Assembly (NCBI GenBank): GCA_964607025.1
Contig: CAZSIL010000029.1
Coordinates: 1-17,227, forward strand
Direction: 5' to 3'
Source of the DNA: SIG565 sp964607025
GTDB lineage: Bacteria; Bacillota; Clostridia; Oscillospirales; Acutalibacteraceae
Length of the DNA: 17,227 nt
Below, in pieces: positions 7,098-13,437 of the stretch. The first letter of the stretch is position 1. Each line of letters starts with the position of its first letter. The notes under the pieces are model-generated. The model was not told the origin of the DNA and ran no database searches. It saw only the letters and a list, made by a program, of their open reading frames with translations. The position numbers and the translations under genes were made by a program.

Positions 7098-8375
7098 ATG
7101 AACAATGTGCATTTTGAAAACAGAAGTGTCAGCAGACATTTTTTCTGGTTTGTATGGTTTATATATGTGATAGTGTATATGACCAAAAACTGTTTTAGCG
7201 CTGCAATGGCTTCGATTGTTTTCGAGGGTGTTATGACCAAATCACAAACAGGGCTTATAACGGCGGTATTTTATATAGTTTATGCGCCACTTCAAGTGGT
7301 TGGTGGCATTTTCGCCGATAAATACGACCCTGAAAAATTAATAAAGTTTGGTTTGATAGGTGGCGGAATTGCAAATCTGATAGTTTTTTTAAATCACAAC
7401 TATTATGTAGTGCTTGTTACTTGGATTTTTAATGCTGTCGTACAGTTTGCTATATGGCCGTCAATTTTTAAAATCGTTTCATCACAGATAGTGAGAGAAG
7501 ATAGAAAAGATTCGACATTTTACATTTCTTTTTCTGCCACTGCGGGATTATTGCTCGCTTATCTTGTTGCGGCGTTATTGCCTAAATGGAATTATAATTT
7601 TTTGGTTTCTGCCATTGCTCTTTTTATACTTGCGGCGGTTTTACATGTTGTAACCGGACGAATAGGCAATTATATGGTTCCTGATGATAAAATTGAGGAA
7701 AAAACAGTCGACAGTGTTACCGAAATCAAAATTCCGACTTTTAAACTGTTCTTAGAAAGCGGCTTTTTTATATTGATAACGGTAGCATTTATACGAACCG
7801 TGGTTGCAAACAGTATGAAAACTCTTTCGGCTACTATGCTTATGGAAACCTACAGCGGAATATCCCCTTCCCTTGGAAACCTGCTTAATATGTTTATCAT
7901 AGGCGTGGGTGTTGTTGGTACGGTGCTTGTAAAGAAGGTGCTATATCCGAACTACATTAAAAGCGCACCAACAGGCATAGCAATTATGTTCGGTATTTCT
8001 TTGCTTTCATCAATAGCATTAATATTTGTCGGTAAACTTGATATTGCTATTATTGTTATTGCTTTGTGTGTAGTAGCGGGATGTCTGAGCGCGGCAACAC
8101 TATTTTCAACTTACTGTAATTTGAGATTTGCAAAATTCGGCAAGAGCGGCACCGTAGCGGGTATAATGAACGCCGCAACATCGGTAGGGGTTGTCGTTAA
8201 CAGTTACGGTGTTGCAAAGTTTGCCGAAATGTATGATTGGAAAACGGTTAACATCGGATTTTGCATTTTATTGGTAGTGGGGTTACTGCTTATTTGCATA
8301 ATGATACCTTTTTGGAAACGCTTCAAAAAGAAATATCATGCTTATTCCCCGCATCCTGTTAGTAATTTAAAATAA
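7098..8375 (+). CDS. Major facilitator superfamily transporter, OPA-like
   Basis: A 425-residue integral membrane protein with about 12 predicted helices. The loop after helix 2 carries GGIFADKYDPEKL (69-81), the MFS motif A region. The first helix ends in VYMTKNCFSAAM (26-37), which resembles the YxxRxNFS segment of organophosphate:phosphate antiporters (GlpT, UhpT, UhpC), although the substrate-binding arginine would here be a lysine (K30). A soluble loop near the middle (about 195-220) separates the halves, and the tail is basic and cytosolic. It is the only transporter in the operon and so the likely entry route for the substrate. If it is a true OPA member the cargo may be phosphorylated; the R-to-K change makes this uncertain. 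Confidence 0.85.
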   Translation: MNNVHFENRSVSRHFFWFVWFIYVIVYMTKNCFSAAMASIVFEGVMTKSQTGLITAVFYIVYAPLQVVGGIFADKYDPEKLIKFGLIGGGIANLIVFLNHNYYVVLVTWIFNAVVQFAIWPSIFKIVSSQIVREDRKDSTFYISFSATAGLLLAYLVAALLPKWNYNFLVSAIALFILAAVLHVVTGRIGNYMVPDDKIEEKTVDSVTEIKIPTFKLFLESGFFILITVAFIRTVVANSMKTLSATMLMETYSGISPSLGNLLNMFIIGVGVVGTVLVKKVLYPNYIKSAPTGIAIMFGISLLSSIALIFVGKLDIAIIVIALCVVAGCLSAATLFSTYCNLRFAKFGKSGTVAGIMNAATSVGVVVNSYGVAKFAEMYDWKTVNIGFCILLVVGLLLICIMIPFWKRFKKKYHAYSPHPVSNLK

Positions 8376-8405
8376 ACGCTCAAATATATTTAAAGGAGAT
8401 TAATT

Positions 8406-9752
8406 ATGGGTAAAATAGCATTTGTTGGCTTTGGTGAAGTTAATACGCCTATTGATATTATTATTAATAAGTGTAAAGCCGCCGAAGAATCGCTTAAAAA
8501 CGAAGGTTTGGACCTTGTAAGCGTATATCCTGTTACAGATGATTACGAGGAAAAGGATATTGCTAAAGCATATAAGGCATTAGAGGGACAGGATTTCGAC
8601 TGTATGGTGGTTTGTATTGCAGGTTGGATTCCTACCCACGCGGTAGTTAAAATTACCGAAAAGTATCGCCATATTCCGATAGTTTTATGGGGCCTTTGCG
8701 GTTGGCGTGAAGATGATAGAATCGTTACTACTGCAGACCAGGCAGGTACTACTGCTCTTCGGAAGACCTTTAAAGATTTAGGATACACATTCAAATATGT
8801 GTATGATATTATCGGAAAACCGTCTAATTCAAAAAAGGTTGCAGATTATGCCAAAGCAGCTATGGCTGCCAAAGAGCTTCGCTTTGCGCGTATAGGTATG
8901 GCGGGCTACCGTGATATGAATCTCTACGGTACACTTTATGACGGAAGCTCGTTAAAAAGAGAAATCGGTCCCGAAATCGAGACCTTTGAAATGCTTGAAA
9001 TAAAGCAGAGATATGATGCTATCACTCCTGAGCAAAAAGCGGCGGTTATAGATAACGTTATGTCAAAATGGAATTTCTTGAAACCTGCAAAGCGCGAAGG
9101 TATGGAAATGGCGGCGGGATATTATCTTGCTATAAAATCTCTTATTGATGAACGCGGATATAAAGCTATATCATTAAAAGACGTTGACGGTATGAAGAAA
9201 CTTTTAGGTTTCCCACCGGCTCCTATATTTATGTTGCTTGCTGATTGCGAAGGCGTGTCTACAATACCCGAAAACGATTGTCTCGGTAATGTGACCCAAC
9301 TTATTGTAAGGGCGCTTACAGGTCAGTGCGGTGCATATTTAGAGTTCTATGAGTTTTTTGAGAATAGCGTATTGGCAGGTGTTCCCGACTATATCCCGAA
9401 GGAAGTAACAATGGGTGAAACAACCGTTATCCCTGCGGCTTTTGGTGAGTTATCGGAAGGCATACTAAATGTTTCAAAAGTAAAAACGGGTGAACTCACA
9501 ATGTGTCGCCTGTTCTTTGAAGACGGAAAATATTATATGCATATGCTTAAAGGTGAAGGTAAAACACCACCTAAGTGGGAAGAAGCAGGTTGGACACAGC
9601 CCGCTCCGCAATTACCGGGCCTTGAGATATTTATAGATGATGTAGAAAAGTTCGCACAGAACGTTATGTGTCAACATTACATCATTTCCTATGGTGACAA
9701 CACCGAAATCATTAAAAATCTTTGTGAAATATTAAAGATTGAAGTAATTTAA
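8406..9752 (+). CDS. L-fucose/L-arabinose isomerase-family protein
   Basis: A 448-residue protein with the fold of the FucI/AraA-type aldose-ketose isomerases. The N-terminal domain (about 1-160) has alternating strands such as KIAFVGFGEVNTP and CMVVCIAGWIPTH. The segment IPENDCLGNVTQLIVRALTG (287-306) matches the metal-site region ExDxxGxxT...L.G of the family. E289, a glutamate in YLEFYEFF (311-318) and H424 in CQHYIISYGD are candidate metal ligands. The C-terminal domain (about 340-448) has the usual beta-barrel layout. It is shorter than classical L-fucose isomerase (about 590) and near the length of uncharacterised members. AAAGGAGAT lies before the ATG. In this pathway it probably makes the ketose that the FGGY kinase phosphorylates. 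The exact sugar is unknown. Confidence 0.83.
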   Translation: MGKIAFVGFGEVNTPIDIIINKCKAAEESLKNEGLDLVSVYPVTDDYEEKDIAKAYKALEGQDFDCMVVCIAGWIPTHAVVKITEKYRHIPIVLWGLCGWREDDRIVTTADQAGTTALRKTFKDLGYTFKYVYDIIGKPSNSKKVADYAKAAMAAKELRFARIGMAGYRDMNLYGTLYDGSSLKREIGPEIETFEMLEIKQRYDAITPEQKAAVIDNVMSKWNFLKPAKREGMEMAAGYYLAIKSLIDERGYKAISLKDVDGMKKLLGFPPAPIFMLLADCEGVSTIPENDCLGNVTQLIVRALTGQCGAYLEFYEFFENSVLAGVPDYIPKEVTMGETTVIPAAFGELSEGILNVSKVKTGELTMCRLFFEDGKYYMHMLKGEGKTPPKWEEAGWTQPAPQLPGLEIFIDDVEKFAQNVMCQHYIISYGDNTEIIKNLCEILKIEVI

Positions 9753-9770
9753 TATAACAGGATTGATTTT

Positions 9771-10403
9771 ATGTCGCAAAAGTACATATCTTTTATTTTT
9801 GATGATGGGCCTAAAGAACCAATGTGCAGTATGATAGATAAGATATCGGCTTATGGTTGGAGTGCGGGGTTCGCTATCATTGGAAAAATGATTAACGATG
9901 GAACGGAAAAACAGCTACAATATGCTATAGACTGTGGTTTCGAACTTATCTCTCACGGATGGAATCATATTAATCTTACAACTTTGGATTCTAAACAAGA
10001 TATTGCCGAAGAAATGTATGAGCCGATAAAAGAAGTAAAGAAACGAGTGAACTATGATATTACTATGGCGCGCCTGCCCTTCATCACTTATAATGACTTA
10101 GTTATGGAAGTTATGACGGAATTAGGGTTGCCTTTATTAGGCAGGGGCGTAGAAGGCGGTAGAGATTGGTCGAAAGACGCAACAAAAGAATCTATATCTT
10201 CTGCTGTTTTAAACTCGGTTTCCGACGGTGCGATAGCTTGTCTACACGTAACCGAAAATACGTTAAAAGCATTAGATATAATTTTACCCGAACTTAAGAA
10301 AAGAGATTATACTTTAGTCACCGCAAAAGAATTGTTTAAAATTAACAATATAGGTAATATACCTCTGGGAAGGGATATTACAAATGTTAAATTAATACGG
10401 TGA
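9771..10403 (+). CDS. Polysaccharide deacetylase-family (NodB-fold) hydrolase, cytosolic
   Basis: A 210-residue NodB-fold protein. The metal and catalytic motifs are present: FDDGP (10-14, with D11/D12), SHGWNH (61-66, with H62 and H66 as metal ligands), RLPF (101-104) in place of the usual RPP(Y/F), and LHVTE (158-162, with H159). Together these support an active metal-dependent carbohydrate esterase family 4-like enzyme. There is no signal peptide or membrane anchor, so it does not act on cell-wall polymer outside the cell; a small intracellular acetylated or amide substrate is more likely. It starts 18 bp after the isomerase gene and is the last intact gene of the operon. That it removes an acetyl group from the operon's sugar substrate is inference. 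Confidence 0.85.
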   Translation: MSQKYISFIFDDGPKEPMCSMIDKISAYGWSAGFAIIGKMINDGTEKQLQYAIDCGFELISHGWNHINLTTLDSKQDIAEEMYEPIKEVKKRVNYDITMARLPFITYNDLVMEVMTELGLPLLGRGVEGGRDWSKDATKESISSAVLNSVSDGAIACLHVTENTLKALDIILPELKKRDYTLVTAKELFKINNIGNIPLGRDITNVKLIR

Positions 10404-10430
10404 AAATTAATTTCAATAAAGGAATTATAA

Positions 10431-10555
10431 ATGGAATATGTACTTCACGCTGTTGGTATAGTCGCAACATAGCTTTGTAGATACATTTTATTTGTTTAAA
10501 AAGTATGGTTGCTCTTATCACTTGGCGGATAGAAAAGAAAGAGAAGACTCATTAT
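10431..10555 (+). pseudogene. Possible remnant of a VOC/glyoxalase-family gene
   Basis: A good ribosome binding site (AAAGGA) precedes an ATG at 10431 that opens MEYVLHAVGIVAT and stops at 10470-10472. The opening resembles VOC-superfamily proteins, which often begin with MxxxLHHVGIxVxD. Shifting frame just before the stop gives SFVDTFYLFKKYGC, which lines up with the first helix of the same fold (S-I-E-x-A-x-x-x-Y-K-K-L-G-F pattern). The reading then runs into the terminator. This looks like a frameshifted, truncated gene at the end of the operon. The match is short, so chance cannot be ruled out. Confidence 0.35.
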
Positions 10556-10569
10556 GAGTCTTCTCTTTT
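10538..10569 (+). terminator. Terminator of the catabolic operon
   Basis: A perfect 14-bp stem (10538-10551 with 10555-10568) has a 3-nt loop. The stem ends in TTT and is followed by TAGTATA. The A-run on the left arm could also let it act on the opposite strand. Confidence 0.88.
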
Positions 10570-10616
10570 AGTATAGACCTTAAGAACGGCAATCTGCTAT
10601 CGGTGTAAAAAGTGAT

Positions 10617-10652
10617 AACAAAAACAACAGCGAAGCAAAATCGCTCCGCTGT
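10617..10652 (-). terminator. Terminator of the orphan membrane-protein gene
   Basis: On the minus strand ACAGCGGAGC pairs with GCTTCGCTGT (10 bp including one G-U pair) around a 6-nt loop, followed by TGTTTTTGTT. It lies 25 bp after the stop codon at 10678-10680. Confidence 0.82.
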
Positions 10653-10677
10653 CGCTATTGTTACATTTCATAAAGTA

Positions 10678-11982
10678 TTAGCCCATACTAAGAATATCAA
10701 ATGGGAATTCTTCTCCCCACTCATCCGTAATACTGCTTAAAGAACGGTCGCTTCTTAAGGCATCACGAAAATCACGTATTATATACGAATCTCTTCTTGC
10801 CGTATCGTTATTGCACTTAGTGGCATAATCATACGCTTTTTCGGCATATTTACGAGCGGACTCTTTGTTATTTAATCCAAATGCAAAAATTCTTGACAGT
10901 GCATAACAGTTGGCAAAAAGGGGTGGCATATAATAACTTTCATCACAGTTTAACAAAAGTTCAAGCGCATGAACAACCTTATCAAAACCTGCGGCAGCGC
11001 CGCTGTAGTCTCCTTCTTCTAACATTTCTTTTGCAACTTTTAATACACTTAAAGTAATATCGGAACACTGGTTTTCATTACTGCGAACATATGAAGCAGT
11101 CCAGGTGAAACTGTCGTATTTGTTTATAGAAGCAGAAGATGAGGAAGAAGGGGGAGTTGTGGTAACAGGTCTTGCCGGTTTTTGCTTTTTCTTAGGTTTA
11201 CTCTCTTCTTTCTGTTTTTTACGCTCTTCTTCCTGCTTGCGACGTTCTTTTTCCTGTGGGTCAACGCTGAGCCAATATTCGTCGGTTAGCTTGGTGAGGC
11301 CTGAAATATATGTTTTCTTATAGAAAAGTTTATTTAAAGCATAAAAGGCGTTAAAAATCAGACCATATAACCAATATAGCAACAACATTACAACGGCAAA
11401 TCCAAATAACATTTTAACGCTAAACATTTTAAAAACAAAAAAACTGTAAGCCAAAAATGCTGCTATTAGCAATATAAAAATCAGTTTAAATGGGGTTTTG
11501 GCCTTAGGGTCTTCATAATTTGAAAAACACTTAGAAAGGTCGGTTGCTATATTATGTAAATTCTTTGCCTTTTCAGAGGTGGATCCTTCATTAATTTGAA
11601 AGTTATTCGGTTTATAGGCAAATTTTACGATTATTGTGATTATTGCAGAAATAACAAGGGGCACAACAAAGGTTGCTACTATTAAAATAGACCAAGAAAT
11701 ATACCATACCATATCGGGAGAAGTGAAAATATTGGAATACCAAAGCCAGAATTTTGTTAAAGGCGCAAATTTGTCAAAAACCAACATATCTTCGCTAGAA
11801 GAAAAACTGTATGCAAGGCCATAAACAAGAATTAAACTTAAAAGCACAAAAAGGATACTACCAATGGGGCGAGCTAACTTTTTAATAAGGTCTTTTTGTT
11901 TTACCGAAAGCTGAATAGAGGAAATAGAATCTACTGCTTCATCAAAATTTTCGTCGGTAATTTGCTGGGGCATTTTACTCAT
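10678..11982 (-). CDS. Four-helix membrane protein of unknown function with a charged linker and helical C-terminal domain
   Basis: I do not recognise this 434-residue protein. Four hydrophobic segments are visible at about 39-60, 92-120, 165-186 and 190-215. A polar stretch follows: DPQEKERRKQEEERKKQKEE (241-260), then Lys/Pro-rich and Thr/Ser-rich segments to about 284. The last 145 residues are helical and rich in alanine and tyrosine, with repeats such as EEGDYSGAAAGFDKVVHALEL and ESARKYAEKAYDYATKC that recall TPR helices. I chose the ATG at 11982 because AAAGGAG (minus strand) is 8 nt upstream; an in-frame GTG at 11991 overlaps that site. It has its own consensus promoter and terminator, so it is a single-gene unit. 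A membrane-anchored scaffold or envelope-homeostasis role is possible, but nothing in the sequence shows it. Confidence 0.85.
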   Translation of the reverse strand: MSKMPQQITDENFDEAVDSISSIQLSVKQKDLIKKLARPIGSILFVLLSLILVYGLAYSFSSSEDMLVFDKFAPLTKFWLWYSNIFTSPDMVWYISWSILIVATFVVPLVISAIITIIVKFAYKPNNFQINEGSTSEKAKNLHNIATDLSKCFSNYEDPKAKTPFKLIFILLIAAFLAYSFFVFKMFSVKMLFGFAVVMLLLYWLYGLIFNAFYALNKLFYKKTYISGLTKLTDEYWLSVDPQEKERRKQEEERKKQKEESKPKKKQKPARPVTTTPPSSSSSASINKYDSFTWTASYVRSNENQCSDITLSVLKVAKEMLEEGDYSGAAAGFDKVVHALELLLNCDESYYMPPLFANCYALSRIFAFGLNNKESARKYAEKAYDYATKCNNDTARRDSYIIRDFRDALRSDRSLSSITDEWGEEFPFDILSMG

Positions 11983-12016
11983 TTTGAACACTCCTTTGGT
12001 GTATAATTACAATTTT

Positions 12017-12044
12017 ATTATACTTTTTTTTATTTATTTGTCAA
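12017..12044 (-). promoter_or_regulatory. Consensus promoter of the membrane-protein gene
   Basis: On the minus strand TTGACA (12039-12044) and TATAAT (12017-12022) are both perfect matches, separated by 16 bp. Transcription would start near 12010, about 28 nt before the start codon. A strong constitutive promoter is expected. Confidence 0.85.
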
Positions 12045-12056
12045 TCATAATGTCTA

Positions 12057-12099
12057 TATAGTGTGATGGGTTATCTTTGCAGTATTATTGAACACTATA
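12057..12099. repeat. Inverted repeat in the divergent intergenic region
   Basis: TATAGTGT (12057-12064) is repeated exactly in inverted form as ACACTATA (12092-12099) with 27 bp between. It sits between the two divergent promoters and could be a split operator or a cruciform. There is no T tract, so it is not a terminator. Confidence 0.4.
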
Positions 12100-12131
12100 A
12101 AAATCCGCCCACCCGTACAAATTTACCAATT

Positions 12132-12159
12132 TTCGCATAATATTGTCTTTATTTATAAT
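12132..12159 (+). promoter_or_regulatory. Candidate promoter of the aldolase gene
   Basis: A perfect TATAAT (12154-12159) follows TTCGCA (12132-12137, four of six matches) by 16 bp. Transcription would start near 12166, giving an unusually long leader of about 125 nt before the aldolase ATG. Confidence 0.5.
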
Positions 12160-12191
12160 ACAAATCTCCTTAAAATAAAAGTATAAACTTC

Positions 12192-12280
12192 GGGGAGGTA
12201 ACACCATAATATTTGGTGGACTTGAAGTAGGAATAATCAGCTATGGCAACGCCTTCATAGTTGACAAAATTATTTTGTAG
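12192..12280 (+). other. Aldolase leader with Shine-Dalgarno-like site and short upstream ORF
   Basis: A strong GGGGAGGT (12192-12199) is followed after 6 nt by an open frame of 24 codons beginning with AUA codons (12206) and ending in TAG at 12278-12280, within the aldolase ribosome binding site (AGGAG 12279-12283). The frame reads FGGLEVGIISYGNAFIVDK in its middle. The lack of a standard start codon makes it doubtful as a gene; it may be a decayed or non-canonically started leader peptide coupled to the aldolase. A perfect palindrome ACAAAAT-T-ATTTTGT (12264-12278) overlaps its end and could hide or expose the ribosome binding site. Confidence 0.3.
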
Positions 12281-12291
12281 GAGTGTTTTAA

Positions 12292-13149
12292 ATGCTGGTA
12301 AACCTAAAGGAAATTCTTAAAATTGCAGAAGAAAAGAAAATTGCTATAGGTTGCTTCAATGCACCTAATATTTCCAGTCTTCGCGCTGTTATAAGAGCAG
12401 CTGAGGAAACAAAACAGCCAATCGTTCTCACGCACGCACAAATACATGAGGACAAGGGCCTTGTTTCAATGGAAGAGATTATTCACGCTATGATTTGGCA
12501 TGCGAAAAAGGCGACTGTTCCCGTATGTCTGCATTTGGACCATGGTACCGATATTGATTATATTCGCCGCGGACTCGAACTCGGTTTTACCTCGGTTATG
12601 TATGATGGCTCAGAACTTTCGTTAGAGGAAAACATTAAAAATACAAAGAAAGTCGTTGAAATGGCTAGGGCTTATGGTGCTTCCGTGGAGGCAGAACTTG
12701 GTTCTATGGGTGCCAGAAGCGGTGGATTTGGCGGGGCAACCGAGGCAAGTATTACGGACACAAGAGTATCCGTTTATACCGAGCCCGAAACGGCAAAAAT
12801 GTTTGTAAAAGAGACCGGTGTAGATGCCCTTGCTTGTGCATTTGGTACCGTTCACGGTTTTTACAATAAAACCCCTCAGCTTGATTTTGAAAGGGTATCG
12901 GCTATAAGAGAAGCAATAAATGGTCTCCCCATTGTTATGCATGGCGGTTCAGGTGTCAGTGATGAAGATTACTATGAAGTGATTCAGCGTGGGGTTAGAA
13001 AGGTTAATTATTATACGTATATGGCTAAAGCGGGTGGTCAAGCCATTTCAAACAAGCAATATACACAGTTTCATGATGCCCTTATCGATGCAGAAAACGC
13101 CATGAAGGAAAACGTCAAAGAAGCAATAACCGTATTTTCGAATTTATAA
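12292..13149 (+). CDS. Class II (zinc) ketose-bisphosphate aldolase
   Basis: A 285-residue class II aldolase of the fructose/tagatose-bisphosphate group (Fba/GatY/KbaY). Catalytic and zinc residues are visible: CLHLDHG (79-85, with D83 as proton donor and H84 as zinc ligand), EAELG (133-137), FGTVHG (184-189, H188 zinc) and HGGSG (217-221, H217 zinc). The phosphate-binding segment usually reading KxNxxTE/D is KVNYYTYM (237-244), which suggests altered binding around the second phosphate. It cleaves a ketose bisphosphate into two trioses, or a shorter ketose phosphate into smaller aldehydes. AGGAG is 8 nt upstream of the ATG. The gene is monocistronic with its own leader and terminator. It could complete the pathway of the operon at 2181-10403, which has no aldolase; that link is inference. 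Confidence 0.92.
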   Translation: MLVNLKEILKIAEEKKIAIGCFNAPNISSLRAVIRAAEETKQPIVLTHAQIHEDKGLVSMEEIIHAMIWHAKKATVPVCLHLDHGTDIDYIRRGLELGFTSVMYDGSELSLEENIKNTKKVVEMARAYGASVEAELGSMGARSGGFGGATEASITDTRVSVYTEPETAKMFVKETGVDALACAFGTVHGFYNKTPQLDFERVSAIREAINGLPIVMHGGSGVSDEDYYEVIQRGVRKVNYYTYMAKAGGQAISNKQYTQFHDALIDAENAMKENVKEAITVFSNL

Positions 13150-13228
13150 GCTGTTTTCCCATCTGGAGCTTATGAAAAACCAATTTGAAAGAATTATTAT
13201 TCATTTGCAAGATTAATATCCTATAAGT

Positions 13229-13287
13229 AAAAAACTCCTTTGTTTATAGATAATAGAAGTGTTATCAATTAGGCAAAGGAGTTTTTT
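13229..13287 (+). terminator. Terminator after the aldolase gene, probably bidirectional
   Basis: AAAAAACTCCTTTG (13229-13242) pairs perfectly with CAAAGGAGTTTTTT (13274-13287) over 14 bp. The 31-nt loop holds a smaller hairpin (GATAA...TTATC). The right arm ends in six Ts and the left arm begins with six As. Confidence 0.78.
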
Positions 13288-13407
13288 CACACGAGGATCG
13301 TGTTATAATGAAACAAGAGTGCAATAAACCCTTATAAATACTGCTCTTTCGAGCGATTTTGAAGAAAAATTTTTGACAAAAACAGCATATTTTGAGAAAT
13401 ACGCAGC
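13288..13407. other. Intergenic spacer without a supported gene
   Basis: About 120 bp between two terminators. A nine-codon ATG frame at about 13308 ends at once. Overlapping minus-strand frames that run through this spacer continue out of frame into the AraC gene and are not credible. The stretch has the feel of an interspersed clostridial intergenic repeat, but that cannot be shown from one copy. Confidence 0.3.
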
Positions 13408-13437
13408 AAAAGCGAGGTGAAATTCACCTCGCTTTTT
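13408..13437 (-). terminator. Terminator at the end of the second AraC gene
   Basis: AAAAGCGAGGTG (13408-13419) pairs with CACCTCGCTTTT (13425-13436) around a 5-nt loop. The stop codon of the AraC gene (13436-13438) lies in the stem base. On the minus strand the stem runs out in TTTT, and on the plus strand in TTTTT, so it may act in both directions. Confidence 0.85.

Noticed and set aside
10574..10583. TAGACCTTAA shared with 333-342, suggesting a second copy of the left-end element
   Set aside because: Only ten bases match exactly and the flanks are weakly similar; in AT-rich DNA of this length this can occur by chance.
12261..12266. TTGACA just before the aldolase gene as a promoter
   Set aside because: The sequence 17 bp downstream (TGTTTT) is not a -10 and would overlap the ribosome binding site.
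13373..13378. TTGACA in the spacer after the aldolase as a promoter
   Set aside because: No acceptable -10 is found 16-18 bp downstream and there is no plus-strand gene for it to serve.
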